Shown: positions 28,022-36,840 of the stretch, piece after piece
Numbering within the stretch: the stretch's first letter is position 1
How the letters are laid out: every line of letters begins with the position of its first letter
Assembly (NCBI GenBank): GCA_000993115.1
Contig: LBVN01000003.1
Span: 1 to 43,633, forward strand
Length of the DNA: 43,633 nt
DNA from: Candidatus Woesebacteria bacterium GW2011_GWB1_38_8b
Lineage (GTDB): Bacteria > Patescibacteriota > Microgenomatia > UBA8517
Direction: 5' to 3'
Notes under the pieces: generated by a model
Databases searched by the model: none
What the model was told of the DNA's origin: nothing
What the model saw: the letters and a program-made list of their open reading frames with translations, nothing else
Program-made: the position numbers and the translations under genes

Positions 28022-29244
28022 CTTCTCTCTGAAACAAGTTGATATGTATTGCGAGCTTGATTTATGTAATAGAAAGCATTTCCAAAAACTCGCAATTCTT
28101 CATCACTTAACTTATCTCTTAAATTATCCAATAAATCTTCGTAATTCAAAGTAAAGGGCACATCATACCTTGTCGATAATCCCATTAAAGTTACCGACAA
28201 CAAACGAAACGGATAGTCTTTTAACCCGGGGTATTCAGGCATATTCTGTCCATAGACACGGCTAACCAATCCTGATGCTCTAGCTATACTCTGGTGTGAT
28301 GTATTCCAAGCCGATTTAGGATTTGCAACTGGTAAAACATCTCTTTCGTAGTGTTCTTGAAAATTATCTCCATTTATTTCAATCGCTTTTCCCATATAGA
28401 AATACATCTGTAGGTAAGCAGAGAGATATCCGTTGTCAACTTGCTTTCCACTTTTAATTAAATCTTCCACAAGAATATTTGACCTATGGTCAACTTTATA
28501 TCCCAGCGACATTAAATATCGAGATAACTCAAGAACATATCTTTCTGATTCAGGTCCCCAATAGTAAAAATCCACATCTCCTGCATATGTTTTGTGGTCA
28601 CGGAGATAAACGGTCGCTCTACTGTCACCTGCTATTCCATTAGCTGTCCAAAATTGTTGGAGATGGCCCCTTGTAACTGCTTCTAAGGCTTGATTATTTT
28701 GTTCAAGTAAACGTCTTGAAATTTCTTGATGATTTCCACTTGATAGTATTAGTGCTCTTTGCCATTCTTTAATTCTATTCAACTCCTGAAACAAAACTCT
28801 TTCGTCACCTGTATAAACTAAATCAGGAGGCGAGGATAGGAGCGGTTCTCCCGAGACTTCTATAGGTTGTAATCTAACAGCATCCATTTTTCTTCTTAGT
28901 TTTCTGGCATCAAAGCCTAGCAAACCTTTTGATAGAAGACCAACAATTACTGACAATTCGGAACTGGAAGTGTGAGGGTCACTCACATCAATCTCTAGAT
29001 CTGCTACTAAATCTAGTATAGATTTTATATGTTCCTCGCCAAAACCCGCTTCGAGAAGAGTTTGGGAGTATGTATAAATTGGCAGGCTTGTATTCCCTTT
29101 TGCGGAACTCCATTTGTCACTAAGTAAGCTTGAAGCCTAACCAAATTGTGATGTGGTTTCTATTTCAGCAACTTTTGTGACAATTATCTGCCTTGCTCGC
29201 TCTAAGTTTAAATCAAATTTAGGGTTTTCTATATTTACGCCCAT
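28009..29244 (-). CDS. Nucleotidyltransferase-like protein; frame contains an in-frame TAG at 29137-29139
   Basis: TYAGDVDFYYWGPE resembles an NTase acidic motif. Frame is open from ATG 29244 except one amber codon; ORF track gives 28009-28986 from GTG. Confidence 0.4.
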
Positions 29245-29534
29245 TTATGAGCTGAAATTATAACTTAGTACGAAGTGGTAATCAATGTTATAGGATTTTG
29301 TCTAGACTTAAGTCCGAACAAATACGAAAAATTATGACATAAAAAAAGCTGTAATTGTTGTACGAAAAGTGTCCGGAAGGTTTGTTTGGAAGTGTTTTTG
29401 TGATTTCTCGAGCTGACATGTTTTCCGAAATCCTGTATTCAGTATTTGTATTTATTACCCTATTTTTACCAGCCCTTTTTGAAGAGGTTTGACGGTTATA
29501 TTATGTCCCCCTGTTGCTGATATAATTACTTCAA

Positions 29535-30086
29535 ATGTTAGCTAAATTTTTTGGGAAAATAAGACGATTGAGTGGTGTGTTTTTGATCTTGGCGGGTGTA
29601 TTTTTTCTGCTAGTTGCTGCCTTTGTAAAAAATTACTCGGAGAAAGTATTGTCTTTTTCAACTCCCGATGGCGGGGAGGAAGCCGTTTCTAAAGCTGCAA
29701 AGGTAAAAGAAATTTATATTGAAAGTTTAAACATCAAGTTGCCGATTACTGAGTCCAAAATCGAAAACGGTATATGGCAAGTATCGCAGGACGGCGCAAG
29801 CCATCTGGATATTTCGGCAAATCCGGGTGAGGGTGGAAATATTGTTTTATATGGCCACAACAAAGCAAATCTTTTTGGAAGACTTACAAGAATAAAAATC
29901 GGGCAGGTGGTTGAACTAAAAGACGAGTTTGGAATTACCCATAAGTATTCGGTTGAAAGTACGACAACCGTAACGCCCGATCAAATTGACTATGTTCTGC
30001 CTAAGAATACCGAAACACTGACGTTTTATACATGTGTTGGATTTATGGATTCAAAAAGGTTTATTGTAACCGCTAAACCAATATAA
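29535..30086 (+). CDS. Sortase
   Basis: N-terminal TM, IYIESLNIKLPI, GGNIVLYGHNKANLFGRL (His), LTFYTCVGFMDSKRFIVTA (Cys, Arg). Confidence 0.88.
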   Translation: MLAKFFGKIRRLSGVFLILAGVFFLLVAAFVKNYSEKVLSFSTPDGGEEAVSKAAKVKEIYIESLNIKLPITESKIENGIWQVSQDGASHLDISANPGEGGNIVLYGHNKANLFGRLTRIKIGQVVELKDEFGITHKYSVESTTTVTPDQIDYVLPKNTETLTFYTCVGFMDSKRFIVTAKPI

Positions 30087-30117
30087 TATAGTACACTCAT
30101 ATCAAACACACTCAACT

Positions 30118-30133
30118 ATACTATATATAGTAT
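30118..30133. promoter_or_regulatory. 16-bp perfect palindrome abutting -35 box, candidate operator
   Basis: ATACTATATATAGTAT immediately before TTGACT (30133-30138), N17, TATAAT (30156-30161). Confidence 0.5.
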
Positions 30134-30167
30134 TGACTTTATTGCTATCCTATAATATAATTGCTTC

Positions 30168-30836
30168 ATGAATTTCAGAAACCTTGCCAATTTTAGTACA
30201 ATTGTAGCGCTTTCTTTTATGTTACTTGCGCATACGGCTTTTGCGGCTGAATCAGAGTTTTCAGCGAGTGGTTTTGCCCAGTTTTGTGCAAAAAATCCAA
30301 GCATATGTAAAAAGGTAGATGTAAGCGGTAGGAAAGCCGGATTGAAATGTCCCGATTTTAACAATCAAATTGCAACAAAAGTTTATGTCCATGCAGGTGA
30401 CGGTCAGGTAATTTATGAAATGCCACACGTTGGGTTCAATTACGCAATCAACCTATACGGAGTTGGGGGAGCAGAAGTTGAAGTAACGACTCACAAACAC
30501 GATTTAAGCTGGGTTGCGGTTGAGTGTTCTTCTAAAAGCACTCCTAGCCAATCGCCTACGGTTACACCTGCGAATACATTAACACCCACTCAAACACCAA
30601 CTAGTACAGATACACCTGGTGTTACTGAAACACCAACACCAACCCCTACTAACGGAGAAAACAACAACAGTAATTCAAGTTCCGGCTCAAATGATTCCGG
30701 ACGTGGAGGCGCAGAAATCTTAGGTGCCACAACTCTTGCGTTTACAGGAGCTCCATTAACCGGAATTCCAACAATGATACTTTTGGGTGGACTTTCCATT
30801 CTTCTTCAGGGGTTTAAACTCATCATAAAAAAGTAA
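30168..30836 (+). CDS. Secreted protein with LAFTG-like C-terminal sorting signal
   Basis: Signal peptide; Thr/Pro linker; C-terminus TTLAFTGAPLTGIPTMILLGGLSILLQGFKLIIKK. Confidence 0.7.
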   Translation: MNFRNLANFSTIVALSFMLLAHTAFAAESEFSASGFAQFCAKNPSICKKVDVSGRKAGLKCPDFNNQIATKVYVHAGDGQVIYEMPHVGFNYAINLYGVGGAEVEVTTHKHDLSWVAVECSSKSTPSQSPTVTPANTLTPTQTPTSTDTPGVTETPTPTPTNGENNNSNSSSGSNDSGRGGAEILGATTLAFTGAPLTGIPTMILLGGLSILLQGFKLIIKK

Positions 30837-30870
30837 CCATTTAGGGCAGCTTGGGTGTAAAATAAGATTG

Positions 30871-32715
30871 ATGAGGAAAATACTTGCGTTTTTTGCATCA
30901 ATACTAACCCTTTTTATTTTTACTTCAAAAGCGGCTTTTGCCCAAGACAGTTATATTATTGAGGACTTCAAAAGTGACATTACCATTAATCGCGATACAT
31001 CTGTAACTGTCGCCGAAACTATAAGAGCTAAATTTCGCTACGATAAACACGGGATAATAAGGGTTCTGCCGGCAGTTTATTCCCACGCGGGAAAAAGCAT
31101 TAATTCTCATATTAAAATAATCTCAGTTACAGATGAAGACGGAAATTATTATAACTATACGACCGAAAGATTGAACCAAAGTATCCGCTTAAAAATCGGC
31201 GATCCGGATAAAACAATTACCGGCACTCACATTTATAAAATAGAATACAAATTAAACGGAGTTATTTTAAAATACGATGGAATTCCTGAATTTTATTGGA
31301 ATGTTAACGGCCACGAATGGGATACACAAATTATGAGCGCTTCTGCAACTGTAAAAACGGACTATGCAAAACCTATCGATACAATTTGCTACACAGGGTT
31401 ACCCGATTCAGGCGACTCTGATTGCGAAAAATTAACATACGATGACCATGTAGAATTTTCAACTCTGGAAATTAACCCCGGAGCCGATTTTTCGTTTGCT
31501 GTGAAGTTTGATACCAATAATTCCTTAATTTTTCCAAGCAGCTCTCAGAGGTTATCTTCGTCAGCTTTTGATAATTGGGGATATATCCCGTCGGTCATTC
31601 CGCTTTTTTTGATCGTTTATATCTGGTACAAAAAAGGCCGGGATGAAAAGTATGTTGGAGACAATTATTACTACAAGCCCGATAATCCAAAAACCGAAAC
31701 AGTCACAATATTTAAGCGGGGACATATTCCCTTGGTTTATCATCCATTAGACGGTTTGTCTCCTGCGCAGGTAGGAACTATTTTGGATGAACGCATTGAC
31801 ATTAACGACATTGTTGCAGAAATTGTTGAGTTGGCACGTTTGAAATTTATAAAAATTGAAAAACTGCCTAAGAAAAACGTTTTATCAAAACAAGATTATG
31901 CAATCACTAAACTTAATAAAGATGACGCAAAACTGACCGATTATCAAAAAGAAATTATAAAAGAATTATTCAGAAATCAAATACAATCAGATTCGATTTT
32001 TGAACTAGCAAAACTTATCGAAAATCCAACCGATGAAGAGAAGGAGCTGAAAAAAACCGTCGGAGCCGATTATGTAACATTATCTTCATTGAAAAATCAT
32101 TTTTATGCGGCGCTTCCCAACATAAAGAAAAAAGTTTATAAAAGCCTGGCAGAAGCCGAACTTTTTGATGGGAGCCCTGATACTGTAAGAATAAAATATA
32201 TCGGACTGTTTATATTTTTGAGTTTCGTATTTGGATTTTTAACACTCATATATAGTATTTATTATTATAATTTTGTTCCGCTTTTCTTATTTATAATGGG
32301 AAGTGTTTTTGGCATATTTTTTGCAATGGCTATGCCGAAAAAAACTGCATGGGGTTATTCAATGTATAAGCAGGTCCGGGGACTTCGTGAATACTTGGAA
32401 GTTGGAAAATGGAGACACGAAAACTATGAGAAAAATATGTTTTTTGAAGAAATGATACCGTTGGCAATATCTTTAGGGGTAATTAATAAATTGGCAGGAG
32501 ATATGAATGAATTGGGGATTCAACCGCCAAGGTATATGAGCGGATTTACGATAGCACATTTTGCCTCGGATATGAGTTCGTTTAGATCAACGGCCGCATC
32601 AACCTTTGCTTCCGTTCCTGGCGGATCAGGACACTCTAGTTGGGGTGGTGGGTCAGGGTTTTCCGGTGGCGGCTCAGGCGGGGGGTTTGGTGGAGGGGGA
32701 GGGGGAAGTTGGTAG
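30871..32715 (+). CDS. DUF2207 membrane protein with Gly-rich C-terminus
   Basis: YIIEDFKSDITINRDTSVTVAETIRAKF..HGIIRVLPA; C-terminus SGGGSGGGFGGGGGGSW; ATG 30871 preferred over TTG 30868. Confidence 0.85.
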   Translation: MRKILAFFASILTLFIFTSKAAFAQDSYIIEDFKSDITINRDTSVTVAETIRAKFRYDKHGIIRVLPAVYSHAGKSINSHIKIISVTDEDGNYYNYTTERLNQSIRLKIGDPDKTITGTHIYKIEYKLNGVILKYDGIPEFYWNVNGHEWDTQIMSASATVKTDYAKPIDTICYTGLPDSGDSDCEKLTYDDHVEFSTLEINPGADFSFAVKFDTNNSLIFPSSSQRLSSSAFDNWGYIPSVIPLFLIVYIWYKKGRDEKYVGDNYYYKPDNPKTETVTIFKRGHIPLVYHPLDGLSPAQVGTILDERIDINDIVAEIVELARLKFIKIEKLPKKNVLSKQDYAITKLNKDDAKLTDYQKEIIKELFRNQIQSDSIFELAKLIENPTDEEKELKKTVGADYVTLSSLKNHFYAALPNIKKKVYKSLAEAELFDGSPDTVRIKYIGLFIFLSFVFGFLTLIYSIYYYNFVPLFLFIMGSVFGIFFAMAMPKKTAWGYSMYKQVRGLREYLEVGKWRHENYEKNMFFEEMIPLAISLGVINKLAGDMNELGIQPPRYMSGFTIAHFASDMSSFRSTAASTFASVPGGSGHSSWGGGSGFSGGGSGGGFGGGGGGSW

Positions 32716-32746
32716 ATTTTGTTAGAAATAATAGAAAGGAGGGAAA

Positions 32747-32866
32747 ATGCGACCAGTAGAAAAAGGACCAGTAGGTTCACCATCAGATGAACGTCCTAAA
32801 CCCGAGGACAAACCAGGACCAAAATCCATATTATCCAGAAGATTTACGACTTTAAGATCAAAATAA
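32747..32866 (+). CDS. Small ORF, 39 aa, basic/proline-rich, unknown
   Basis: MRPVEKGPVGSPSDERPKPEDKPGPKSILSRRFTTLRSK with strong SD (GAAAGGAGGG) just upstream. Confidence 0.5.
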   Translation: MRPVEKGPVGSPSDERPKPEDKPGPKSILSRRFTTLRSK

Positions 32867-33064
32867 ATGTATAAATCGTTCTTGGGAAAAATCACATCGT
32901 TTCTTCGATTGTTTTAGTTCCCAGGCTTGGGCTAAAGAGTTTTACCAACAACTTTAAATAGTCGCGGGAGGTAGTAATTTCCTAAGTAAAGTTTTTTATA
33001 TTTAAATTTTTTCTCTTTGACAAATCTTGTTTGTTGAGGCAAACTGTTGTCTAGTTGTAAAATT

Positions 33065-33335
33065 ATGTCGTCACAAAAAAAAATCTCCTACAATTGCTTC
33101 CTTAAAACAAAAATTAGATGAAATTTCCCAGTTGGATTCGAACCTGAAGGATAAACACAAGGAAATAAGTAATTTAAATAAACAGTTCGATAACGCTTAT
33201 AAAGAAACTAAGAATTTGGGTGTAAAAGGCTCGGTAGAACACTCTGGAATTGATACAGAAGTGCAATCTGATGGCAGTAAAATTAATAAAATAACTTTTG
33301 GTCCGGGCACTTCATCGAAAGAAAAAGAATCTTGA
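33065..33335 (+). pseudogene. Small coiled-coil protein frame, probably split by an A9 homopolymer shift
   Basis: ATG 33065 reads MSSQKK then must shift by 1 nt at A9 to enter the open frame SPTIASLKQKLDEISQLDSNLKDKHKEISNLNKQFDNAYKE... Confidence 0.45.
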
Positions 33336-33406
33336 TTTTTTTCAAAGAAATATGAAAATCGCTGGAAAGCAGAAAACCTTGTTAAGTAAAAAGTAGGTGA
33401 AATACG

Positions 33407-33427
33407 TACGAGGGATTATCCCTCGTA
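33407..33427. repeat. Palindromic REP-like element TACGAGGGATTATCCCTCGTA
   Basis: 10-bp perfect arms; lies just beyond the transposase stop codon. Confidence 0.85.
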
Positions 33428-33624
33428 GTTAATCTTCCAATGTAAACCTTCCTAACAACTCCCTTTCGTTTTCCTTATAATTTTCAACAAATGATTGATA
33501 TGTCAAGATTTTAGATGGAAATTGTGATTTGTCGTTTTGAAACATTTGCAAAATTGGTTTTGGATTTAACCAATCGGGACAATTTATACCAATATAATAC
33601 TTATAGCTTGAATATTTGTATTTA

Positions 33625-33645
33625 TGCAAGGGATTATCCCTTGCA
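33625..33645. repeat. Palindromic REP-like element inside transposase CDS
   Basis: TGCAAGGGATTATCCCTTGCA, 10-bp perfect arms; encodes ARDNPLH on the minus strand. Confidence 0.85.
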
Positions 33646-33913
33646 AGCAGCTCACTTGGATTAAGATGAATGTATCTTGATAAGTGAAGGAAATAGGATT
33701 CATCCAAGATAAGGACCGCTTTATACACACCCTGAAACAGCCTGCCGGTTCTTTCATAAGTTTTATTAAAATACATAGAATAGTTTGTTAAGAGAGCTTT
33801 AGAGAACCTTTTTAAACCATATTTTGATTTCTGACGAATAAGTAAATGGAAATGGTTGGGCATAAGGCAGTATGATATGAGTTCAATATCGTCATAACAA
33901 TTTAACGGTTTTC

Positions 33914-33934
33914 TACGAGGGATAATCCCTTGTA
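33914..33934. repeat. Palindromic REP-like element inside transposase CDS
   Basis: TACGAGGGATAATCCCTTGTA; encodes IQGIIPR on the minus strand. Confidence 0.85.
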
Positions 33935-34123
33935 TTTTCAACAAATCTGGATGGTCGATTGGCAGTAAATATTCTTTGAGAAGCCTGAGAAAAACTGAAT
34001 AGTCCAAATCTCTTTGGAAAATCTTTCGTTTATCAACTCCTCGATTATATATGTGGTAGTATCCGCCTTCTATGTAAGTTTTAACTGAGTTTAATGGAGG
34101 CATATTTAATTTTATCATGCGCT

Positions 34124-34142
34124 ACAAGGGATAATCCCTTGT
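34124..34142. repeat. Palindromic REP-like element upstream of transposase start
   Basis: ACAAGGGATAATCCCTTGT, identical to the copy at 17107-17125. Confidence 0.85.
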
Positions 34143-34232
34143 GGGAGGCTGCATAGATATAACCTATGGGGTATTGTTGGGGTTGGTGTGTTATCCAATA
34201 ATTTTAATCTATTTTGTTATAGTTAATTACTA

Positions 34233-34261
34233 TTGACAGGGGGATTTTCTGATGATATTTT
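34233..34261 (+). promoter_or_regulatory. Sigma70-like promoter for TasA-vWA gene
   Basis: TTGACA (34233-34238), N17, TATTTT (34256-34261). Confidence 0.5.
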
Positions 34262-34292
34262 TAAATACGGTTAATGGTTAATTGACTTCTAG

Positions 34293-35705
34293 ATGAAGAA
34301 AATATTATCAAGCCTTACCATCCTCAGCCTGACACTTGCGCTAGCAATCGGATTTTCTCGGGCATTTTTCTCCGATACAGAAACTTCAAAAGATAACAAA
34401 CTCACAGCAGGAAAAATTGATTTACTTGTTGATAACACTTCTTATTACAACGGAGTAAAAAATGAAGGAACAACCTTTACTCCAAGCGATTTACCGGAAA
34501 AATATTTTTTCAATTTTACAGATTTAAAGCCAGATGATTACGGTGAAGATACGATAAGCTTGCACGTTGATGATAACGATGCTTGGGCTTGTATGAAAAT
34601 TACAAAGACTGCCGATGATGATAATACCTGCACTGAGCCTGAAAAAATTGACGATCCGTCGTGTTTGGAACCCGATAACGATACTGATGACGGTGAGCTT
34701 GGAGACAATCTACTCTTTGTTTTCTGGGCAGATGATGGTGATAATGTTTTGGAAGTTGGCGAAGATCCAACTTGGAGGAAAGGAAGCGCTTCAAGTCTTT
34801 TTGACGGAACCGTTTGGCCACTCGCTGATTCATCCTTCAATGTTTGGGGTGAAGCTTCTGGAACACGGTTGGCTCCAAATCCGCGACCAGTCGCCGAGTA
34901 TCCACTTGGTCCCGCTGGGGATAATAATGGAAACAATATAGCTGGTGAACCTGAAGACGGAGGATTTTTCTGTGACGGCGAGACTCTTAATAATGTAACC
35001 CAAACCGATATTTTCCTTGCAGATGTTGAATTTTGGGCAGAGCAGCGCCGACATAACGACAATTTCCGTTGCGACGGAACGACCCCATCAGGAACACCGA
35101 CAAATACTCCGACTCCAACTCCATCACTTGTTGCTTGCCAACAGGCTGATGTGATACTTGTGCTTGATAGGTCGGGAAGTATTGACGGCACAGAACTTGC
35201 TACTCTAAAAACCGCCGCAAAAACTTTCATTGACGATCTTGGTCTTTCAGCCTCAGGAATTCACGCAGGTTTCTCAAGTTTCGCAACTACTGCATCACTT
35301 AATCAGCACTTAACGGACAATGGCACAACAGTTAAAAACGCAATCGACCTACTTCCTTCAAGCGGATTTACAAACCTGAAAGAGGGAATTGATCTTGCAA
35401 TCGGTGAACATGCAAACCCCGGCGATAATCACGATAGAGAAGATGTTGGCTCTCCCGACAAAATGATAATTATTACGGACGGTCATCCGAACCGTCCACT
35501 TCCCGAATCAACTGCCGATGATGTTGCAAAAGCTTCGGCCGATGCAGCGAGGTCTGCTGGTGCTGAAGTCTATGTTGTCGGAATCGGAAGCGATGTAAAT
35601 GCAAGTTATCTGCAGACAGTAGCAAATGATGCAGGCCACTATTACCCGGTTTCGGGTTATGGCGGTCTTCAGACTGTGTTACAGAATTTGGACCTCTGCG
35701 ATTAG
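34293..35705 (+). CDS. TasA/CalY-like (SipW-dependent type) protein fused to a von Willebrand factor A domain
   Basis: AFFSDTETSKDNKLTAGKIDLLVDN, FNFTDLKPDDYGEDTISLHVDDN; C-terminal VILVLDRSGSIDGTELATLK (MIDAS DxSxS). Confidence 0.88.
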   Translation: MKKILSSLTILSLTLALAIGFSRAFFSDTETSKDNKLTAGKIDLLVDNTSYYNGVKNEGTTFTPSDLPEKYFFNFTDLKPDDYGEDTISLHVDDNDAWACMKITKTADDDNTCTEPEKIDDPSCLEPDNDTDDGELGDNLLFVFWADDGDNVLEVGEDPTWRKGSASSLFDGTVWPLADSSFNVWGEASGTRLAPNPRPVAEYPLGPAGDNNGNNIAGEPEDGGFFCDGETLNNVTQTDIFLADVEFWAEQRRHNDNFRCDGTTPSGTPTNTPTPTPSLVACQQADVILVLDRSGSIDGTELATLKTAAKTFIDDLGLSASGIHAGFSSFATTASLNQHLTDNGTTVKNAIDLLPSSGFTNLKEGIDLAIGEHANPGDNHDREDVGSPDKMIIITDGHPNRPLPESTADDVAKASADAARSAGAEVYVVGIGSDVNASYLQTVANDAGHYYPVSGYGGLQTVLQNLDLCD

Positions 35706-35756
35706 TGATTTAGCCTTGCAATAACTTGCTTCATCTTGCGGTATTTTATATATTTT

Positions 35757-35981
35757 ATGGCAATAGCAGTTGGAAAAGAAAACACCATTGGCACGGAAGC
35801 CGCGAGGAAAGCACGACAGGAAACAATACGGAAGCTAAGAGGAAATGAAATTCTTGAATTAGGGATGGTTATTGATGGGGTTGGTATAAAAGACGATATG
35901 AAGACACAGCGTCGAAAACTTAGAACACAATTAGGAGAAATTAACTGGGGTAATGTAATACCTGTTTGTGATAGTTCATAA
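35757..35981 (+). CDS. Small protein, unknown
   Basis: MAIAVGKENTIGTEAARKARQETIRKL...LRTQLGEINWGNVIPV; ATG 35757. Confidence 0.5.
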   Translation: MAIAVGKENTIGTEAARKARQETIRKLRGNEILELGMVIDGVGIKDDMKTQRRKLRTQLGEINWGNVIPVCDSS

Positions 35982-35985
35982 AATT

Positions 35986-36198
35986 ATGGCAAAAGTAAAT
36001 GGTGGGATAGAGGTAGATTATTCAACTTTGAGTTCTGATGTGCTAAAGGTACATTTGGCAAAGAACATATGGGAAAGAAGAGTTGCCAGACGTATTAGAG
36101 GAAAAGGAAAAAGACAAATATTAGATAGTCTAGCTGAGAAACGAGAATTTATTAATAAAGCTCTAACGAAACAATCAGGTGCAGACGAAGTCGTTTGA
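35986..36198 (+). CDS. Small basic protein, unknown
   Basis: MAKVNGGIEVDYSTLSSDVLKVHLAKNIWERRVARRIRGKGKRQILDSL; ATG 35986. Confidence 0.5.
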   Translation: MAKVNGGIEVDYSTLSSDVLKVHLAKNIWERRVARRIRGKGKRQILDSLAEKREFINKALTKQSGADEVV

Positions 36199-36209
36199 TT
36201 ATTAATTTT

Positions 36210-36419
36210 ATGGCAGAAATTAGTTTGGAGGAGCGAAAAATAAAAGAATTAGCCCTTAAAGCGCAGCTTGGACGAAACAGTCTGGATTATCAAAGATCAA
36301 GAAGGCGAAAGCATCCGGCTTTAACTTTTGAACAGCATTTAGAAATAGCTCAGGGAATAAAAAGGGAAATTAATAATTTAATTCATAACGGTCGAGTCGA
36401 GAGCGATTTCGTTATTTGA
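36210..36419 (+). CDS. Small basic protein, unknown
   Basis: MAEISLEERKIKELALKAQLGRNSLDYQRSRRRKHPALTFEQHLEIAQGIKREI; ATG 36210. Confidence 0.5.
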   Translation: MAEISLEERKIKELALKAQLGRNSLDYQRSRRRKHPALTFEQHLEIAQGIKREINNLIHNGRVESDFVI

Positions 36420-36441
36420 CCTTTTAAATATTATTTTGATT

Positions 36442-36702
36442 ATGGGAGTCGACAGATTTTTTGTCACAAACGTTCGGAGAGATTTACAAGGGGTATTGCA
36501 AGATAATGCTGCATTAGTTGCACAAACTGATGATGAAGACCTTAGAGCTCAGGCAAAAAAACTCGATGTAGCTTTAAGACAGCTGAATTGGGGTGGTGTG
36601 AGGAAGTTGGGTTTATTGGGTGAGGTTATTAAATTCGAAAATTTATGTAATGAGAGTGATGAGTCGATTTGGGTAACGGGGCCGGAAAACGCTGAGAGTT
36701 AA
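36442..36702 (+). CDS. Small protein, unknown
   Basis: MGVDRFFVTNVRRDLQGVLQ...LDVALRQLNWGGVRKLG; ATG 36442. Confidence 0.5.
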   Translation: MGVDRFFVTNVRRDLQGVLQDNAALVAQTDDEDLRAQAKKLDVALRQLNWGGVRKLGLLGEVIKFENLCNESDESIWVTGPENAES

Positions 36703-36840
36703 TTGATCTTTTAAAAATAATAATCAGGGAGCGGAGCCCCGCACCTGTATTCGCAATTCATTATGTATATATATTTTAGATTATTTATAAATTTGGAGAT
36801 GCTCCACAGGAGCCATCTCTTAGGGGGAGGTGAATAAAAT

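Larger units (their letters stand above)
33429..34118 (-). mobile_element. REP-associated (RAYT-like) IS200-type Y1 transposase
   Basis: GGYYHIYNRGVDKRKIFQ, SYCLMPNHFHLLI (HUH), YERTGRLFQGVYKAVLI, LSRYIHLNP. Confidence 0.92.

Noticed and set aside
32867-32917. Tiny ORF MYKSFLGKITSFLRLF right after the 39-aa sORF
   Set aside because: Only 16 codons, no SD and no further support; likely chance.
33132-33150. GGATTCGAACC, looks like a tRNA T-arm (minus strand)
   Set aside because: No acceptor or anticodon stem in either direction; it encodes QLDSNLK in a coding frame.
34538-35230. 230-aa minus-strand ORF (Ser/Pro-rich)
   Set aside because: Fully antisense to the well-supported TasA-vWA gene; composition is what the complement of an Asp/Thr-rich gene gives; no recognisable domain.
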